Assembly (NCBI RefSeq): GCF_042984175.1
Contig: NZ_CP155569.1
Span: 496,001 to 560,000, forward strand
Reading direction: 5' to 3'
Length of the DNA: 64,000 bases
Source: Mycoplasma_N cavipharyngis
Lineage (GTDB): Bacteria > Bacillota_I > Bacilli_A > Mycoplasmatales > Mycoplasmoidaceae
A program made the translations under genes and the position numbers. This document shows, in pieces, positions 43,321-55,290 of this stretch (the first letter of the stretch is position 1; each line of letters starts with the position of its first letter). Under the pieces are notes generated by a model. It searched no databases. It saw only the letters and a list, made by a program, of their open reading frames with translations, and was not told where the DNA came from.

Positions 43321-44181
43321 TTAAGTTTCAAGGTATAAAAGATTTAGATCAATAATTTTTTTTAATTGCAAATAAATTGCTAAAAATGCTTCAAAATGAA
43401 TCATCACTGTTAAATATTGTTGAGATTCATTTTGAGCAAACGATGTTCAATATCCAGAAATTAAATGTAATGGTTTTTTATTATATTGGTTTAGAAAAAT
43501 AGTATAACTATTTTCTGGTTTTTTTTGTTTTGCTTCTAAAAATGTTTCTTGATCTCAAATTAATAAATCCTTCACAATTAAAATTTGTTGTTCACGATTT
43601 AAACTTTTTCAATTAATTTGATATTGTTGTTTTGTTAAACTATTTTTTGCAACAAATTTATAACGATTTAAATATTTATCATGAAAATCTAACCACCAAT
43701 CTTCAATATGATCATTTTTAGCATTTCAAAATTGAATAAATGCACTTCATAAGTCATTAATAAAACCAAACAAATCATCAATCGGATACTTAATTTCACT
43801 ACAATGAAATTTGAGAATGAAAGATTGATTGATAATTACATCTTCACTTAAATTAGCATTTTTATTAATTACATAATTGAAACTAAACAAACCATGATTA
43901 AATTTTTGATTTCATTGATTTCAAAATTGATTTAAGTAAATATCATGATTATCAATTAATTGCATTTGTTGCTGATTATATAAATTACTAAAATAAATTC
44001 GCTCTAAAATTTTTGTGTAATTATCACGAAAATTAATTTTAATTAATGGTTGACTAATTTTAATTAATGATTTTTTAATGACAAAAAAATTATTAAAAAA
44101 CTGTTTTAGTTTTTGTTCAGATTTAATTAATTCGACTTTATTAACTAAATTTTTTTTTGATTGATATTTCATAAATATCAT
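43321..44181 (-). CDS. Hypothetical protein
   Basis: The 286-residue product (283 from the second ATG) is rich in Trp (mostly UGA), Gln, Asn and Lys, with alternating aromatic clusters (LSEDVIINQSFILKFHCSEI, FIQFWNAKNDHIEDWWLDFH). There are no membrane segments, signal peptide or recognisable motifs. It starts 3 bases after the lysS stop and so is probably co-transcribed with uvrA-dnaX-ebfC-recR-lysS. The family was not recognised. Confidence 0.7.
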
Positions 44182-44184
44182 TTT

Positions 44185-45663
44185 TTATTTTTCTTTTCGC
44201 AAATAAGGAAAGAAAATAACGTTTTTAATCGTATTTTGACTAGTAAATAACATAACTAAACGATCAATGCCAATGCCTAATCCTCCTGTTGGCACTAAAC
44301 CATATTCTAGTGCATCAATAAATTCATGATCAATTTCTGAAGCTTCGTCATTACCTAGTTTAGCTTCTTGAATTTGTTTTTCAAATCGTTCTAATTGATC
44401 AATTGGATCATTTAGTTCAGCAAAACCATTAGCAAATTCTTTACAACCAATAAATAATTCAAAACGTAAAGTTAATTCAGGATTTTTAGGATCAATTTTA
44501 GCTAATGGGGATACATCTTTGTGATAACCATAAACAAAAGTTGGTTGAATTAAACTACTTTCACATAATTCTTCGAATAATAATGTAAAAATATGACCAA
44601 TTGTTTTTTGGTGTGGTTTAAGACTAATATGATATTTTTCAGCTAATTTTAATGCTTGATCTAAATTGATTTTATCTGCAAAAAAATCAACTCCTGTTGC
44701 TTGTTTTACAAGTTGATTCATACTAACTTTACTAAATGGTTGTGATAGATCAATTTGATAATTATTTCATTGAATTTGTTGGATGTTCATTTGTTGACTA
44801 ACATAATTAAAAATTGCTTCACAACGTTGCATTGTCTGTTCCATACCTTCAAAAGCAGTATACATTTCTAAACTAGTAAATTCTGGATTATGAGTTGCAT
44901 CAACACCTTCATTGCGAAAACAACGCCCAATTTCAAATACTTTATCAAAGCCTGATACAATTAATTTTTTTAGTGGTAATTCTAATGCAATTCGTAAATA
45001 AAAGTTTTGATCTAAAATATTATGTTTAGTAATAAATGGTCTAGCAGCAGCCCCACCATTACTTAAATTTAAAAAAGGTGTTTCTACTTCTAAATAATTT
45101 TGACTAATTAAATATTGGCGAATTAAATTAATAATTTGTGATCTTTTTTGAAATGTTACTAAAACTTGATCATTAACAATAGCATCTAAATAACGTTTGC
45201 GTAAGCGAATTTCTGAATCTTTTAAACCATGATATTTTTCAGGTAAAGGGTGAAGACATTTAGCAATAATTTGAAATTGATGAACATTTAAAGTTAAATG
45301 ATTCATTTTAGTAAAAAACAAATTACCTATAACTCATAAGACATCACCAATATCAACAAAATTTTTGAAATTGCTAATTATTGTTGGATCAAGTTTTTTC
45401 TGATTAAAATAAATTTGTAATTGTTGATTATCACTTTTTAAAACTAAAAAAGTTTGGCGAATTGCCATCACTCTACCAGTAAGAGTTAATGGTTCAATTT
45501 GTTTTAATAAATCTAATTGATTTTGTTGATAATTATCATTAATTTGTTTAATGGTCGTATTAGTTGTAATTGATTCAATCATATAAGGATTTAAATTTTG
45601 ATCAATTAAAGCTTTTAATTTAGTACGACGGATTAATTCTTGATCACTATAAACACGATTCAT
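44185..45663 (-). CDS. lysS: Lysyl-tRNA synthetase (class II)
   Basis: The 492-residue enzyme has an N-terminal OB-fold anticodon-binding domain (LTLTGRVMAIRQTFLVLKSD) and class II motifs: motif 2 around FRNEGVDATHNPEFTSLEMY and motif 3 GLGIGIDRLVMLF. KRYLDAI is typical of LysRS. UGA Trp codons occur at three points. It starts 1 base after the recR stop. It charges tRNA-Lys. Confidence 0.95.
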
Positions 45664-45664
45664 A

Positions 45665-46303
45665 TTAAGTTTTATTTCTAATAATTTTAATTTCTTGTTT
45701 GTTATTTAATGATTGTTCTAAAGAAAGATCATCAGCATAATTAATTTCTGAATTATATGGCAAACCAAATCCTAAACGATAAATTTTTATTGTTGAATTA
45801 ATGAGATGAATGCTTTTAGCTAATTCATGTGCAGTTAATTGACCATCAATTGTAGGATTAGTTGCAATAATAATTTCCACAGAATTTTCACTTGCAATTT
45901 TTTTAAGTCAAACAATTAATTTATCAATTTTTAAATGCGATTGGTTCTCTCTTTTTTTAATTGATAATTCTTGATCTAAAATGTAATAAAGACCATGATA
46001 AATTTTAGCATTTTCAATTTTAAAAGCTTCAAATAAAGAAGTGACAATACAAATTTGATATTGATTTCGTTTTGGATTAGAACAATATTGACATAAATTA
46101 GTTTGATCTATTTCCATTAAAAAATTACATTGAGTGCAAAAAGTTAATTTTTGTTTTAGTTGATAAATTTTTTTAACTAAATTATCAATTTCAGTATTAT
46201 CTTTTTTGAGTAGATCAAAAGCAATTTTTTGAGCACTTTTATTGGTAATTGTAGAAATTGTTTTTAAAGCATCAATTAAGTCATCAATTATTTTATTAAA
46301 CAC
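45665..46303 (-). CDS. recR: Recombination protein RecR
   Basis: The 212-residue protein has an N-terminal helix-hairpin-helix region (SAQKIAFDLL), a C4 zinc finger (CTQC...CQYC), a TOPRIM domain (ICIVTS...GLYYILDQ) and the C-terminal IIIATNPTIDGQLTAHELAK segment. RecR acts with RecO/RecF in gap repair. It lies 2 bases after ebfC; dnaX-ebfC-recR is a classic conserved cluster. Confidence 0.94.
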
Positions 46304-46305
46304 GG

Positions 46306-46611
46306 TTAAAATAAATTTTGTTTTGGCATTAATTGTTGTTCTAATTCTTCTTTAGCAGCGATAATATTTTTAACAACTTGATTAATTGCATCAACAACTG
46401 TTTCTTCTAAAAATTCTTTATCTTCTAATAAACTAGAATTAATTTCTAATTTAACAATTTCTAATGATCCTTTAATTTCGATCTTAATATGATTAGTTCC
46501 AAAAGTTTGTTCAAAAGTTTGTGCTTCAAATTTTGTCATTTCATTTTCTAGTTTTTGTTGTGCTTTTTTAGCTTCATCCATCATTCGTTTTAGCATTCGT
46601 GGATCTTTCAT
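46306..46611 (-). CDS. ebfC: Nucleoid-associated protein YbaB/EbfC
   Basis: The 101-residue product begins with MKDPRMLKRMMDEAKKAQQK, a helix, and continues with a beta-strand core (IKIEIKGSLEIVKLEINSSLL) and a C-terminal helix. This is the YbaB/EbfC family, a dimeric DNA-binding protein. Position between dnaX and recR is the standard one. Confidence 0.93.
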   Translation of the reverse strand: MKDPRMLKRMMDEAKKAQQKLENEMTKFEAQTFEQTFGTNHIKIEIKGSLEIVKLEINSSLLEDKEFLEETVVDAINQVVKNIIAAKEELEQQLMPKQNLF

Positions 46612-46620
46612 AAAAATTCC

Positions 46621-48534
46621 TTAACTTTCATCTTTATTTTTTTTAATTATTGCTTCAATATGAGGTTTAATATGCAAATCTTTTAAAATTTTATCGTAAA
46701 TTTTTTCACCATTTTTGCTCCTAAATTCAACTACTTCTAAAGGTTCTTGACTATTTTTCATTTTTGCTCAATTGGTAAATTGATCTTTATGAATACTAGT
46801 TCAATAAAAATTAGTTTGAAAATAATTATTTAATAAATTAATGTATTTATGATCTAATAATAATTCATTAAAGTAACGTGAAAAAGTTAAATTTTCAAAA
46901 TTAAACATCGCAGTAGTTCTTGAAGCCAAAACTTTAGTTTTATTTTTAACTAAATGATCCAAAACTTCTTTTAATCACACATCATTTTCTTCATCAAGAT
47001 TTAATGATCCTTCAATCTGCTCAATTTTTTCTTTTAATAATTCAGTTTTATTTTTATCTGCTTTTTTAAAAGTTCATAAAATTAAATTTTGATGACTATT
47101 AAATTTATTTTGATTTATTGCTTGATCAGATGCAACCATTGATTCAGGTTCAATTGCTAAATCTTTAATTAAAAGATCATTATTTGTATTTTTTAATTGA
47201 TTAAAAATTTCTTTTTGATTAACAAACTTTGTTCTTGTTTTAAATAAATCAAAATTATGAACATATTGATTATTAAACGATTTTTCTTCTTTTAATTCTA
47301 ATGATTGATTTTCTTCTTTGACTAAATCAACTAATAATGAACTTTGTTGTTGTTGCTTATTTTTTTGATTAACTTTTAGATGATCATAATCAATTTGTGA
47401 ATTTTGTTTAATTGTTAATTTAGATGTTGAAAGAGATTCAGTAGGATTAGATTGATTGAAACTATTAAATAATTTCATTAAAGCGATTTTAATGAACAAT
47501 AAATTGTTTTTGTCTTTTTTTAAATTAATTTCTGCTTGCTCTAAAATGTTAATTCAATTACTTAAAGGAATTTGCTGATAATTTAGTTTTTCTACTTCTG
47601 TCAAATTAAGATTAATTAAATATTTAACGTTTTTAGTTGATTGATAAACTCATAAATCAATTAATAAGGCATTAATTTCATTAATCAAATTATGTAATTG
47701 ATAACCTTCATAATATAAGTTTTCAATTAATTGCAATGCTTTTTCAACATCAGCTGCAAATAAATATTCTAAAAGTTCTAATTTAATTGACTGATCAACT
47801 AAAAATAAAGCTTCTTGAACTTTTGATAAAGTAATTTTACGATTACTAAAAATAATAATTTGACTTAATAAACTTAAACAATCACGTAATGATCCATTAG
47901 CTAAAGTGGCAATTTTTTTTGCTGCAGTTAATTCAATTTCACATTTTTCTAAATGACATATTCTTTCTACTTCACTAACAAGTAATTTCTGTTCCATTAG
48001 AAAAAAATAATGTTTCATGCATCTTGATTGAATTGTTGGAATAATTTTATTAAATTCTGTAGTAGAAAATAAAAACAAAACATGTTTTGGGGGTTCTTCA
48101 ACAATTTTTAATAATGCATTTCAAGCATTAGTAGTCAACATATGAGCTTCATCAATAATAAAAACTTTAATTTTTAAATCTGCTGGTAAATAATAAGCAT
48201 TTTCTACTAATTGACGAATATGATCAACACCATTATTCGATGCACCATCTAATTCAATTAAATCAGGAGTTTGCAATAAATTGATTTTAGTACAATTAAT
48301 ACAATTATTGCAAATATCATCCTTAAATTCTAAACAATTAACTGCTTTAGCAAAAATCCGCGCACAAGAAGTTTTTCCAGTTCCTCTTGGGCCTGAAAAA
48401 ATGTGAGCATGACTAATTTCTTTATTTTTAATCGAATTAATTAAAACTTGTTTAACAATTTTCTGCCCAACTAAATCATTAAAAGATATTGGTCGGTATT
48501 TGTTATATAAATTTGTATTAACATTAGATTTCAT
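46621..48534 (-). CDS. dnaX: DNA polymerase III subunit gamma/tau
   Basis: The 637-residue clamp-loader ATPase has Walker A GPRGTGKTSCAR, a zinc module (C-x8-C-x2-C-x2-C, CNNCINC), Walker B FIIDEAHML, the SRC-type sensor IPTIQSRCMKHY and sensor 2 NGSLRDCLSLLSQ. The C-terminal half (from about residue 370) is a Gln/Asn/Ser-rich linker followed by a tau-like domain, so no separate gamma form is evident. It starts 10 bases after uvrA. UGA Trp throughout. Confidence 0.94.
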
Positions 48535-48544
48535 AAAAGATAAA

Positions 48545-51415
48545 TTATTGGTTATTTTTTAAATATGGCGCTAAATATTGAGCAGTATATGATGAACTTT
48601 GAGCACGACAAATTTGTTCAGGAGTTCCAGTAATAATAATTTCACCACCAAAATCACCACCATCAGGACCTAAATCAATAATATGATCTGCCATTTTAAT
48701 TAATTCTAAATTATGTTCAATCACAATTACTGTATCACCATGATCAACAATTCTATTTAAAATGCGAATTAAATAGCCAATATCATGAACATGTAATCCA
48801 GTTGTTGGTTCATCTAAAACATATAAAGCATTACCAAATGATTTTTTTTGTAAATGCTTTGCTAATTTAATTCTTTGTGCTTCACCACCTGATAAAAAAT
48901 TAGCATTAGTACCTAATTTTAAATAACCAATTCCAACATCAACCATTAATTGTAATTTTTCACGAATGTTAGGAATATTTTCAAAAAAACTTAAAGCTTC
49001 AAGAATTGTCATATCTAAAACATCAAATATTGATTTACCACGATATTTAATATCAAGTGTTTCATCATTATATTTTTTTCCCTTACATTCATCACAAGTA
49101 ATATAAACATCAGGTAAAAAATGCATTTCAATTTTAATCTCACCATCACCTTCACAACGTTCACATCGCCCACCTTTAACATTAAAAGAAAATCGTCCTT
49201 TTAAATAGTTACGCGCTTTAGATTCAGGTAATAGAGCATATAAATCGCGAATTTCATTAAAAACACCAACATAAGTTGCAGGATTACTTCTTGGTGTTCG
49301 ACCAATTGGATCTTGAGAAATTTTAATAATTTTTTCAATGTTTTGATAACCACTAATACTTTTATAAGCCATAGGTGTATCAAATTGATTGAATAATTTT
49401 TGATTAATTGCTTTAATTAAAACTTCATTAATTAAAGTTGACTTGCCACTACCTGAAACACCAGTAACTACAATTAATTTACCTAATGGAAAATCAATGT
49501 TAATTGATTTTAAATTATTACCACAAGCACCGCGTAATTTAATTGTTTGTCCTGATCCAGAACGACGGAATTTTGGTACAGCAATTTCCATTTTTTTTGA
49601 TAAATATTTACCAGTAATTGACTCAGAATTGTTCATTACTCCTTCAGGTTTATCTGCAGCAACAACTTTACCACCATAAGTTCCAGCACCTGGACCAATA
49701 TCAATTAGATAATCAGATGCTAACATCGTTTCTTCATCATGTTCAACAACAATAATCGTATTTCCTAAATCGCGCATTTTTTTCAATGTTTTAATTAATC
49801 GATAATTATCACGTTGATGTAAACCAATTGATGGTTCATCTAAAACATATAAAACTCCAGTTAATGATGAGCCAAGTTGGGATGCTAAACGAATTCGTTG
49901 TAATTCTCCACCTGATAAAGAAGAAGCATTACGTGATAAGTTTAAATAACCTAATCCTACATCTAATAAGAAATTTAAACGATCAATAATTTCTTTTAAA
50001 ACTAATTTGCCAACTAATTTTTGTTCATCACTTAACTTCAGATTTTTAAGAAAATTAATACAATTTTCAATATCTAAATTAATAACATCAATAATATTTT
50101 TCTGATCTAATAAAACACTTAATGCTTGAATTGATAATTTTTTACCTTGACATTTCTTACATCTTTGCTCTGACATATAACGAGTATAGTAGTCTCGAGA
50201 TGATTCAGATTGTGTTTCTAGATGACGACGTTTAATTAATTCACCAATTCCTTCAATTCGTTCAAATGATTTATAAGTTTTATTGTTAGCTGAAATTAAA
50301 TTAATACTAATTGGTTGATCACTACCATTTAAAATTCAATTAATGGCTTTTTGATCTAATTCATTAATTGGAGTGTATAAACTAATTTGATAAAACTTAA
50401 GAAGATGTTCAAATCTTTGTCAATCTAATGAACTTGTATTAACAGTATTTTTAAAATAATCAATCCCACCATCAATAATCGCTAAATCAGGTCGTAAAAA
50501 AATTTTTGCAGGATCAGGCTCATAAGTAAATCCTAATCCATTACATTCACTACAAGCTCCAATGGGATTATTAAAAGAAAATAATCGTGGTTCAAGTTCA
50601 GGAATTGAAAAACCACATTTTTTACATGAATGATTTTGAGAAAATGTTAAATATTGGATTTCATCAGTTTCAGGCAAAATTGCTTGAACATCAACTAAAC
50701 CATTACTTTCTTTTGCTGCTAATTCTACAGCAGCATAAAGCCGTGAATTAGTTTCTTTATCATGACGTAAAATAATTCGATCAATAATAATATCAACGTT
50801 ATGACGGTTATTTTTATTTAATTTAATTTCATCATCTAATGAAAGTACTAAACCATCAACCATAATCCGTAAATATCCTTGATGTTTTAGTTTTTCAATT
50901 TTATTTTTAAATGTTCCTTTCTCTTTTCTTGCTACTGGTGATAAAATTTGCAATTTGGTATTTTCTTCAAGTTCCATAATTTTTTCGCAAATTTTTCTAA
51001 TTGTCATTGTTTCAATAACACCATGTTTATTAGGGCAAGTAGGAACACCAATTCTTGCAAACAATAATCTTAAATAATCATAAATTTCAATTACTGTTCC
51101 TACAGTTGATCTAGGATTATGACTAGTTGATTTTTGATCAATTGAAATAGCAGGTGATAAACCTTCAATTGAATCAACATCAGGTTTTTCAACATTACCT
51201 AAAAATTGTCTAGCATAAGATGATAAAGAATTTAAATAACGTCTTTGTCCTTCAGCATAAATCGTATCAAATGCTAAAGAAGACTTACCACTACCAGATA
51301 AACCTGTAACAACTACTAATTGGTTTTTAGGAATTGCTAAATCAAGATTTTTTAAATTATGTTCTCTTGCTCCTTTAATAATAATATGGCTTAAAGAAGT
51401 GATTGTTTTATTCAA
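48545..51415 (-). CDS. uvrA: UvrABC excinuclease subunit A
   Basis: The 956-residue protein has two ABC ATPase modules (Walker A GLSGSGKSSLAF and GVSGSGKSTLIN) and both zinc fingers (CKKC...CSEC and CERC...CDEC), with signatures SLSGGELQRIRLASQ and FLSGGEAQRIKLAK. It recognises bulky DNA lesions in nucleotide excision repair, loading UvrB. Full length for the family. It starts 6 bases after the small membrane protein gene. The few Trp are UGA. Confidence 0.97.
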
Positions 51416-51421
51416 ATTAAT

Positions 51422-51739
51422 TTACTCCTTTTCCTGAGCGATTTTACTTAAATATTTAGAAAGTGCCATAATTTTTTTGCGATTTTGTTTAACATACTCG
51501 CTTTTTTGTGGATTTTGATCATCAATCAAACTTTGAAACAAATTGATATACTTTGAAAATCCTTTTATGGCTTCAACCGTTTCAGAAAATGATTCGGCTT
51601 TATAAGTTAGATCTTCAACAATATAATCAATTTTTTTAATAACATTAGACATGCGACGCATTGTTGAAAAAATGATAATAATCGTAATAATCGATACCAC
51701 GACTAAAATACCGATTAAAATTTGCAGTCACAGGGGCAT
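51422..51739 (-). CDS. Small membrane-anchored coiled-coil protein
   Basis: 105 residues when the UGA Trp is counted (MPLWLQILIGILVV). One N-terminal membrane helix of about 23 residues is followed by a charged, coiled-coil-like tail (IKKIDYIVEDLTYKAESFSE). The layout resembles DUF948-type general stress or division-associated proteins, but identification is weak. It is first in the uvrA operon. Confidence 0.65.
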
Positions 51740-51926
51740 AAAATTTCCGATCTGATTGCTTATTTTTTGAGTTAATATTACTTATTTTTTAAGTTAATAA
51801 TAATTAAGATATTGATAAATTTTAAACAAAAAAGCTCATTTAATTAATTTTTAATCTTTTTAAAATCAGATTTTTATTATTTTAATTAATGAATTTTAAT
51901 CAAAATAATTTTTTCAATTAATTTGT

Positions 51927-51965
51927 TTGCAATTATATTTGTTAAATCAAAATATAATTTATAAT
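51927..51965 (+). promoter_or_regulatory. Promoter region of the BMP-type lipoprotein gene
   Basis: Two TATAAT hexamers (51953-51958 and 51960-51965) lie 60-70 bases before the ATG at 52024. TTTGTT at about 51938-51943 sits 16 bases before the second, giving a plausible -35. The gap 51740-52023 is a divergent promoter region with nothing else recognised. Confidence 0.55.
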
Positions 51966-52023
51966 AACGTTGTATTTATTGGATTCAAACTTTAAATATT
52001 AATCACAACTTGAAAGAGAATTA

Positions 52024-53469
52024 ATGATTATTCCTAAAAATATAATCTTAAAGCGTTTTTTTCAGTCCCTAGTTTTAGGTATTATTAGCCCAATTGTGTT
52101 AGCTGCTTGTGCAAATAGTCAAAGATATATAAATACTGATGTTGCTAATATTAAAACATATGCTGATTCACAAAATCAAATTTTTGAACAAGCTAAAAAA
52201 GATAAGAAAATTAAAAATAGCCCAATTACACTAATTACTGATAGTGGGATTGTTACTGATAATTCTTTTAATCAATCATTATGAGAAGCAATTAGTCGAG
52301 TTTCAGTTCAAGCAGGTATTAACAATAGTGGTTATCAAGAAACTACAAAATCTAATGATTTACCCCAACAATATAATTTAGCATTAAATGATAAAAAAAT
52401 TTGGGTTTTAAGTGGTTTTGGACAACAAGAAAAATTCAAAGAATGACTTAAAGTTCCAGCAAATAAAAAAAGTTTTGTTGAGAAAAAAATTGTTGTTTTA
52501 GCAATCGATTGAGATTTTAAAGATAATAATACTGAATTCATGCCTCAAGGCCAAGGAATTAGTTTAAATTATAAAACTGAACAGTCTGCTTTTATTGTTG
52601 GATATGCAACAGCAGCATATTTAGCAGCAAAATATCATAATGAAGAAACAAAACGAGTTGTTTCTGGTTTTGGTGGTGGTAACTTCTATGGTGTAACTAG
52701 TTTCTTATCAGGATGATTAGCAGGGATTGGCTATTGAAACCACAATAATACTGATATTAACGATCCAGCTTTTACTAATGCTAAAAACAAAAAAGTTAAG
52801 TTTAATCAAGACACCATTATTTTAGATACTGGTTTTAGTGAAACTACTGCTGTAAAACAAAAAGTGACAGCTTTAGTTAAAGAAAAAACACCACAAGTTG
52901 TTTTACCTGTTGCAGGAACTTTAACTGGAACTACTTTAAATGCTATTAGAGATTCTCAAACTGTCATTGGTGTTGATAGTAATCAAGCTTTGGCTTTTCC
53001 TGCTTTTAAAAACAAATTTTTCACTTCAATTGAAAAACGAGTTGGTTTAACTGCATACAGAGTATTATCAGCATTATTGAGAGATGATTTAGATAGTGAA
53101 TTTTTAAAACAAGATGCAAGTAATAAATTTGTTCTAACAGGGGCAACAAATGCTGCAAACCTTCATTTATTCAAAGGATTTAATGATCGATTTGTTGATT
53201 ATTCTCCTTCACAATTAGCTAATGCAAATGATCGTACTTTAGCTGAAAAAGCTTTAGAATTAGGTAAAAAAGTTTTTGAAGAAAAAACTAAAAACAATTC
53301 TAGTTCAAATAGTACAACTAATATTGAACCTGCAGGAGTTATGATAAGTAAAGAACATCCTGCATTAAAAATTCCTGATATGAGCGATCCAAGTAAAAAT
53401 CAAGAATATTTAGATAAATATATTAAAGAGTATATTAATAATACAACGACTACAAAATCTAATAAATAA
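52024..53469 (+). CDS. BMP/PnrA-type nucleoside-binding lipoprotein
   Basis: The 481-residue lipoprotein has the lipobox IVLAAC (Cys29). The basic membrane protein family pattern is clear: DSGIVTDNSFNQSLWEAI (the ligand-site segment), AIDWDF, NYKTEQSAFIVGYATAAYLA, GFGGGNFYGVTSFLSGW, VVLPVAGTLTGTTL and IGVDSN. PnrA-like proteins bind purine nucleosides for an ABC importer (the BmpDEFG/NupABC type). No permease gene is adjacent, so its transporter is encoded elsewhere. A Ser/Asn/Thr linker precedes a C-terminal tail. UGA Trp codons. A strong terminator follows. Confidence 0.92.
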
Positions 53470-53509
53470 GTTTTACTAATTTAAAAAATTTTTTACTAAA
53501 TTAAATAAA

Positions 53510-53552
53510 AATAACACAAATTGTTAATTATTTTAGCAATCTGTGTTATTTT
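53510..53552 (+). terminator. Terminator after the BMP-type lipoprotein gene
   Basis: AATAACACAAATTG pairs (one mismatch) with CAATCTGTGTTATT, followed by a T-rich run. Confidence 0.8.
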
Positions 53553-53636
53553 ATTGTTAATAATATACAACAAAGTTAAAAATGGTTTAAAAAGTAAGTA
53601 ATAACTAATTATTTAGTAACTTTATTAATTAAATTT

Positions 53637-53677
53637 ATTACCATTTTTTAAAATTTAAATAAAAATGGTAATTTTTA
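53637..53677 (+). terminator. Second terminator-like hairpin in the 53470-53802 gap
   Basis: A perfect 12-bp stem, ATTACCATTTTT with AAAAATGGTAAT, has a 12-base loop and TTTT after it, 85 bases beyond the first terminator. Between them lies A+T-rich DNA with no ORF. It is either a backup terminator or the end of a short RNA. Confidence 0.55.
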
Positions 53678-53802
53678 TCTTGAATTTTTAGTTTTTATTT
53701 AGTTAAAATTTTACATACGACTTTGATTTATTTGTATTAAATCAAGAATCAATATTAAATTTTTATTTATTTATTAACTATTTTATTAGGGAACAAATAT
53801 TC

Positions 53803-54804
53803 GTGAATTCCAACCAGTATATCATTGTTAAAAAGCCAATTAATTTTGATTGTCCAATTGTGATTAACTCATTTGTTGATTTTGATGCCATTCTTAGTAA
53901 ATGATCTAATAAACTTCAAAGTGATGATCTAATTTTTATTAGTAAAAAAACTTTATTTTTAAAAATTTTTGAAGAATTAGAAACTAAATCTTTTATTGAT
54001 GCTACGATTGAATATATTAAAACTCGCTATATGGTTGCATTTAATAGTCCAAGAATTGATCATGACGAATTAAGTGTTGAAAAATGAAAAGAAAATATTA
54101 TCATTCATGAATTTATGAAAGATTTTGATATTAAAATCAATGATCAAGTAATTCATTTTTTTGATATGATTATGCCTAACACTGAATCACTTGGATTACA
54201 ATCATATTTAATTAGAAAAGAATTTCAAAATTTTTTGTTAAAAAAATTTAAACATGTTTTCAATTACACTTCTTTAATTAATTATTTAAATTATAAAAAT
54301 GGTCGAATTTCATTAGATGTCAATCTAAAAGGCTTTAGATTTTGAAGTAAAATTGAATGATGATTAGAAAGTCATAATTTAAATTTTTTAGGTAAATCAT
54401 TTACTAAAAACTTATTAGATCATTTGTGAAAAAATGTCAAAACTAAATATTTATCTAAAGAACGTTTAGTAGTTTTTGCTAAAGAATGATACCAAAATAG
54501 TTTTGATACTCTAAAATTGAAAAAAACTGATTTAACTAATATTAGTGAAACTACTTTTTGAGAAATTTTAGAAATGAAAATTTTACAAACATGTGATAAT
54601 GAGTTTATTGATAATTATCAAACGCTTTTTCAAGAAATTTTAGAAAATGAAGTTGATGATCATAAACCTACTAAATTTTCTGATTTAATTTATGATGTTG
54701 CTAAACAACTAATTGATAATCATTTATTTTATCAAATAATTGAATCTGATCATTTTTTAGATCGATTATCAAGTCAAACCAAAACTATCAACAATCTTCA
54801 TTAA
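53803..54804 (+). CDS. Hypothetical protein
   Basis: The 333-residue product starts at a GTG (no ATG nearby in frame), with AGGGAAC about 10 bases upstream. Charged and mostly helical, with no membrane segment, signal peptide or lipobox. Trp are mainly UGA (WSNKLQ, FWSKIEWWLESH). The N-terminal IIVKKPINFDCPIVINSFVD looks like beta strands. No motif recognised. It converges on the mtl operon. Confidence 0.75.
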
Positions 54805-54816
54805 GTAAAATTAATT

Positions 54817-54841
54817 AAACTAAAAAATTAGCTTTTTGTTT
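54817..54841. terminator. Weak bidirectional terminator between convergent genes
   Basis: AAACTAAAAAA can pair with TTTTTGTTT (one bulge) in the 60-base gap between the hypothetical gene and the mtlF stop; T/A-rich flanks on both sides. Confidence 0.4.
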
Positions 54842-54864
54842 GATTTATTTAATTTAAATAATTT

Positions 54865-55290
54865 TTATAAATCTAAAAATTCAATAATTGCTTCTTTAGT
54901 TAAATTATCATTATTAATCAATTTTTCTAGTTTTTCTTGATCAAAAAAAGCTAGTGCAACTTTAGACATTAAATCCATTTGTTGGTTTGATTTTAAAGCT
55001 AAAGCAACAACAAACTTTACTTTTTGATTATCAATAATAATAGTATCTTTAAGTTCAATGAAAATTACACTATCTTGTTTAACATATTTCAAACCAGAAA
55101 ATTGTGCATGAACTAAAAATAAATAATTACCTAAAGCCACTGAAGCTTCAGCATCACGAGCTTTAATTGATGCTAAATATTCTTTGCTAACACAATTAGA
55201 TTGATAGAAAACATTAAAAACAAAATTAAATATTTGGTCTTTATTAACTAAATTTGCTTTTAAATAAATTTTATCTTTTGTTAGTAACAT
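54865..55290 (-). CDS. mtlF: PTS mannitol-specific EIIA component
   Basis: The 141-residue phosphocarrier has the phosphorylation His at position 61 in ALGNYLFLVHAQ, the KARDAEASVALG helix and VKFVVALALKSN. It belongs to the fructose/mannitol EIIA family and passes phosphate from HPr to the IIB domain of MtlA. It overlaps the end of mtlD by 20 bases and closes the mtlA-mtlD-mtlF operon, the same order as in M. pneumoniae. Confidence 0.9.
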   Translation of the reverse strand: MLLTKDKIYLKANLVNKDQIFNFVFNVFYQSNCVSKEYLASIKARDAEASVALGNYLFLVHAQFSGLKYVKQDSVIFIELKDTIIIDNQKVKFVVALALKSNQQMDLMSKVALAFFDQEKLEKLINNDNLTKEAIIEFLDL

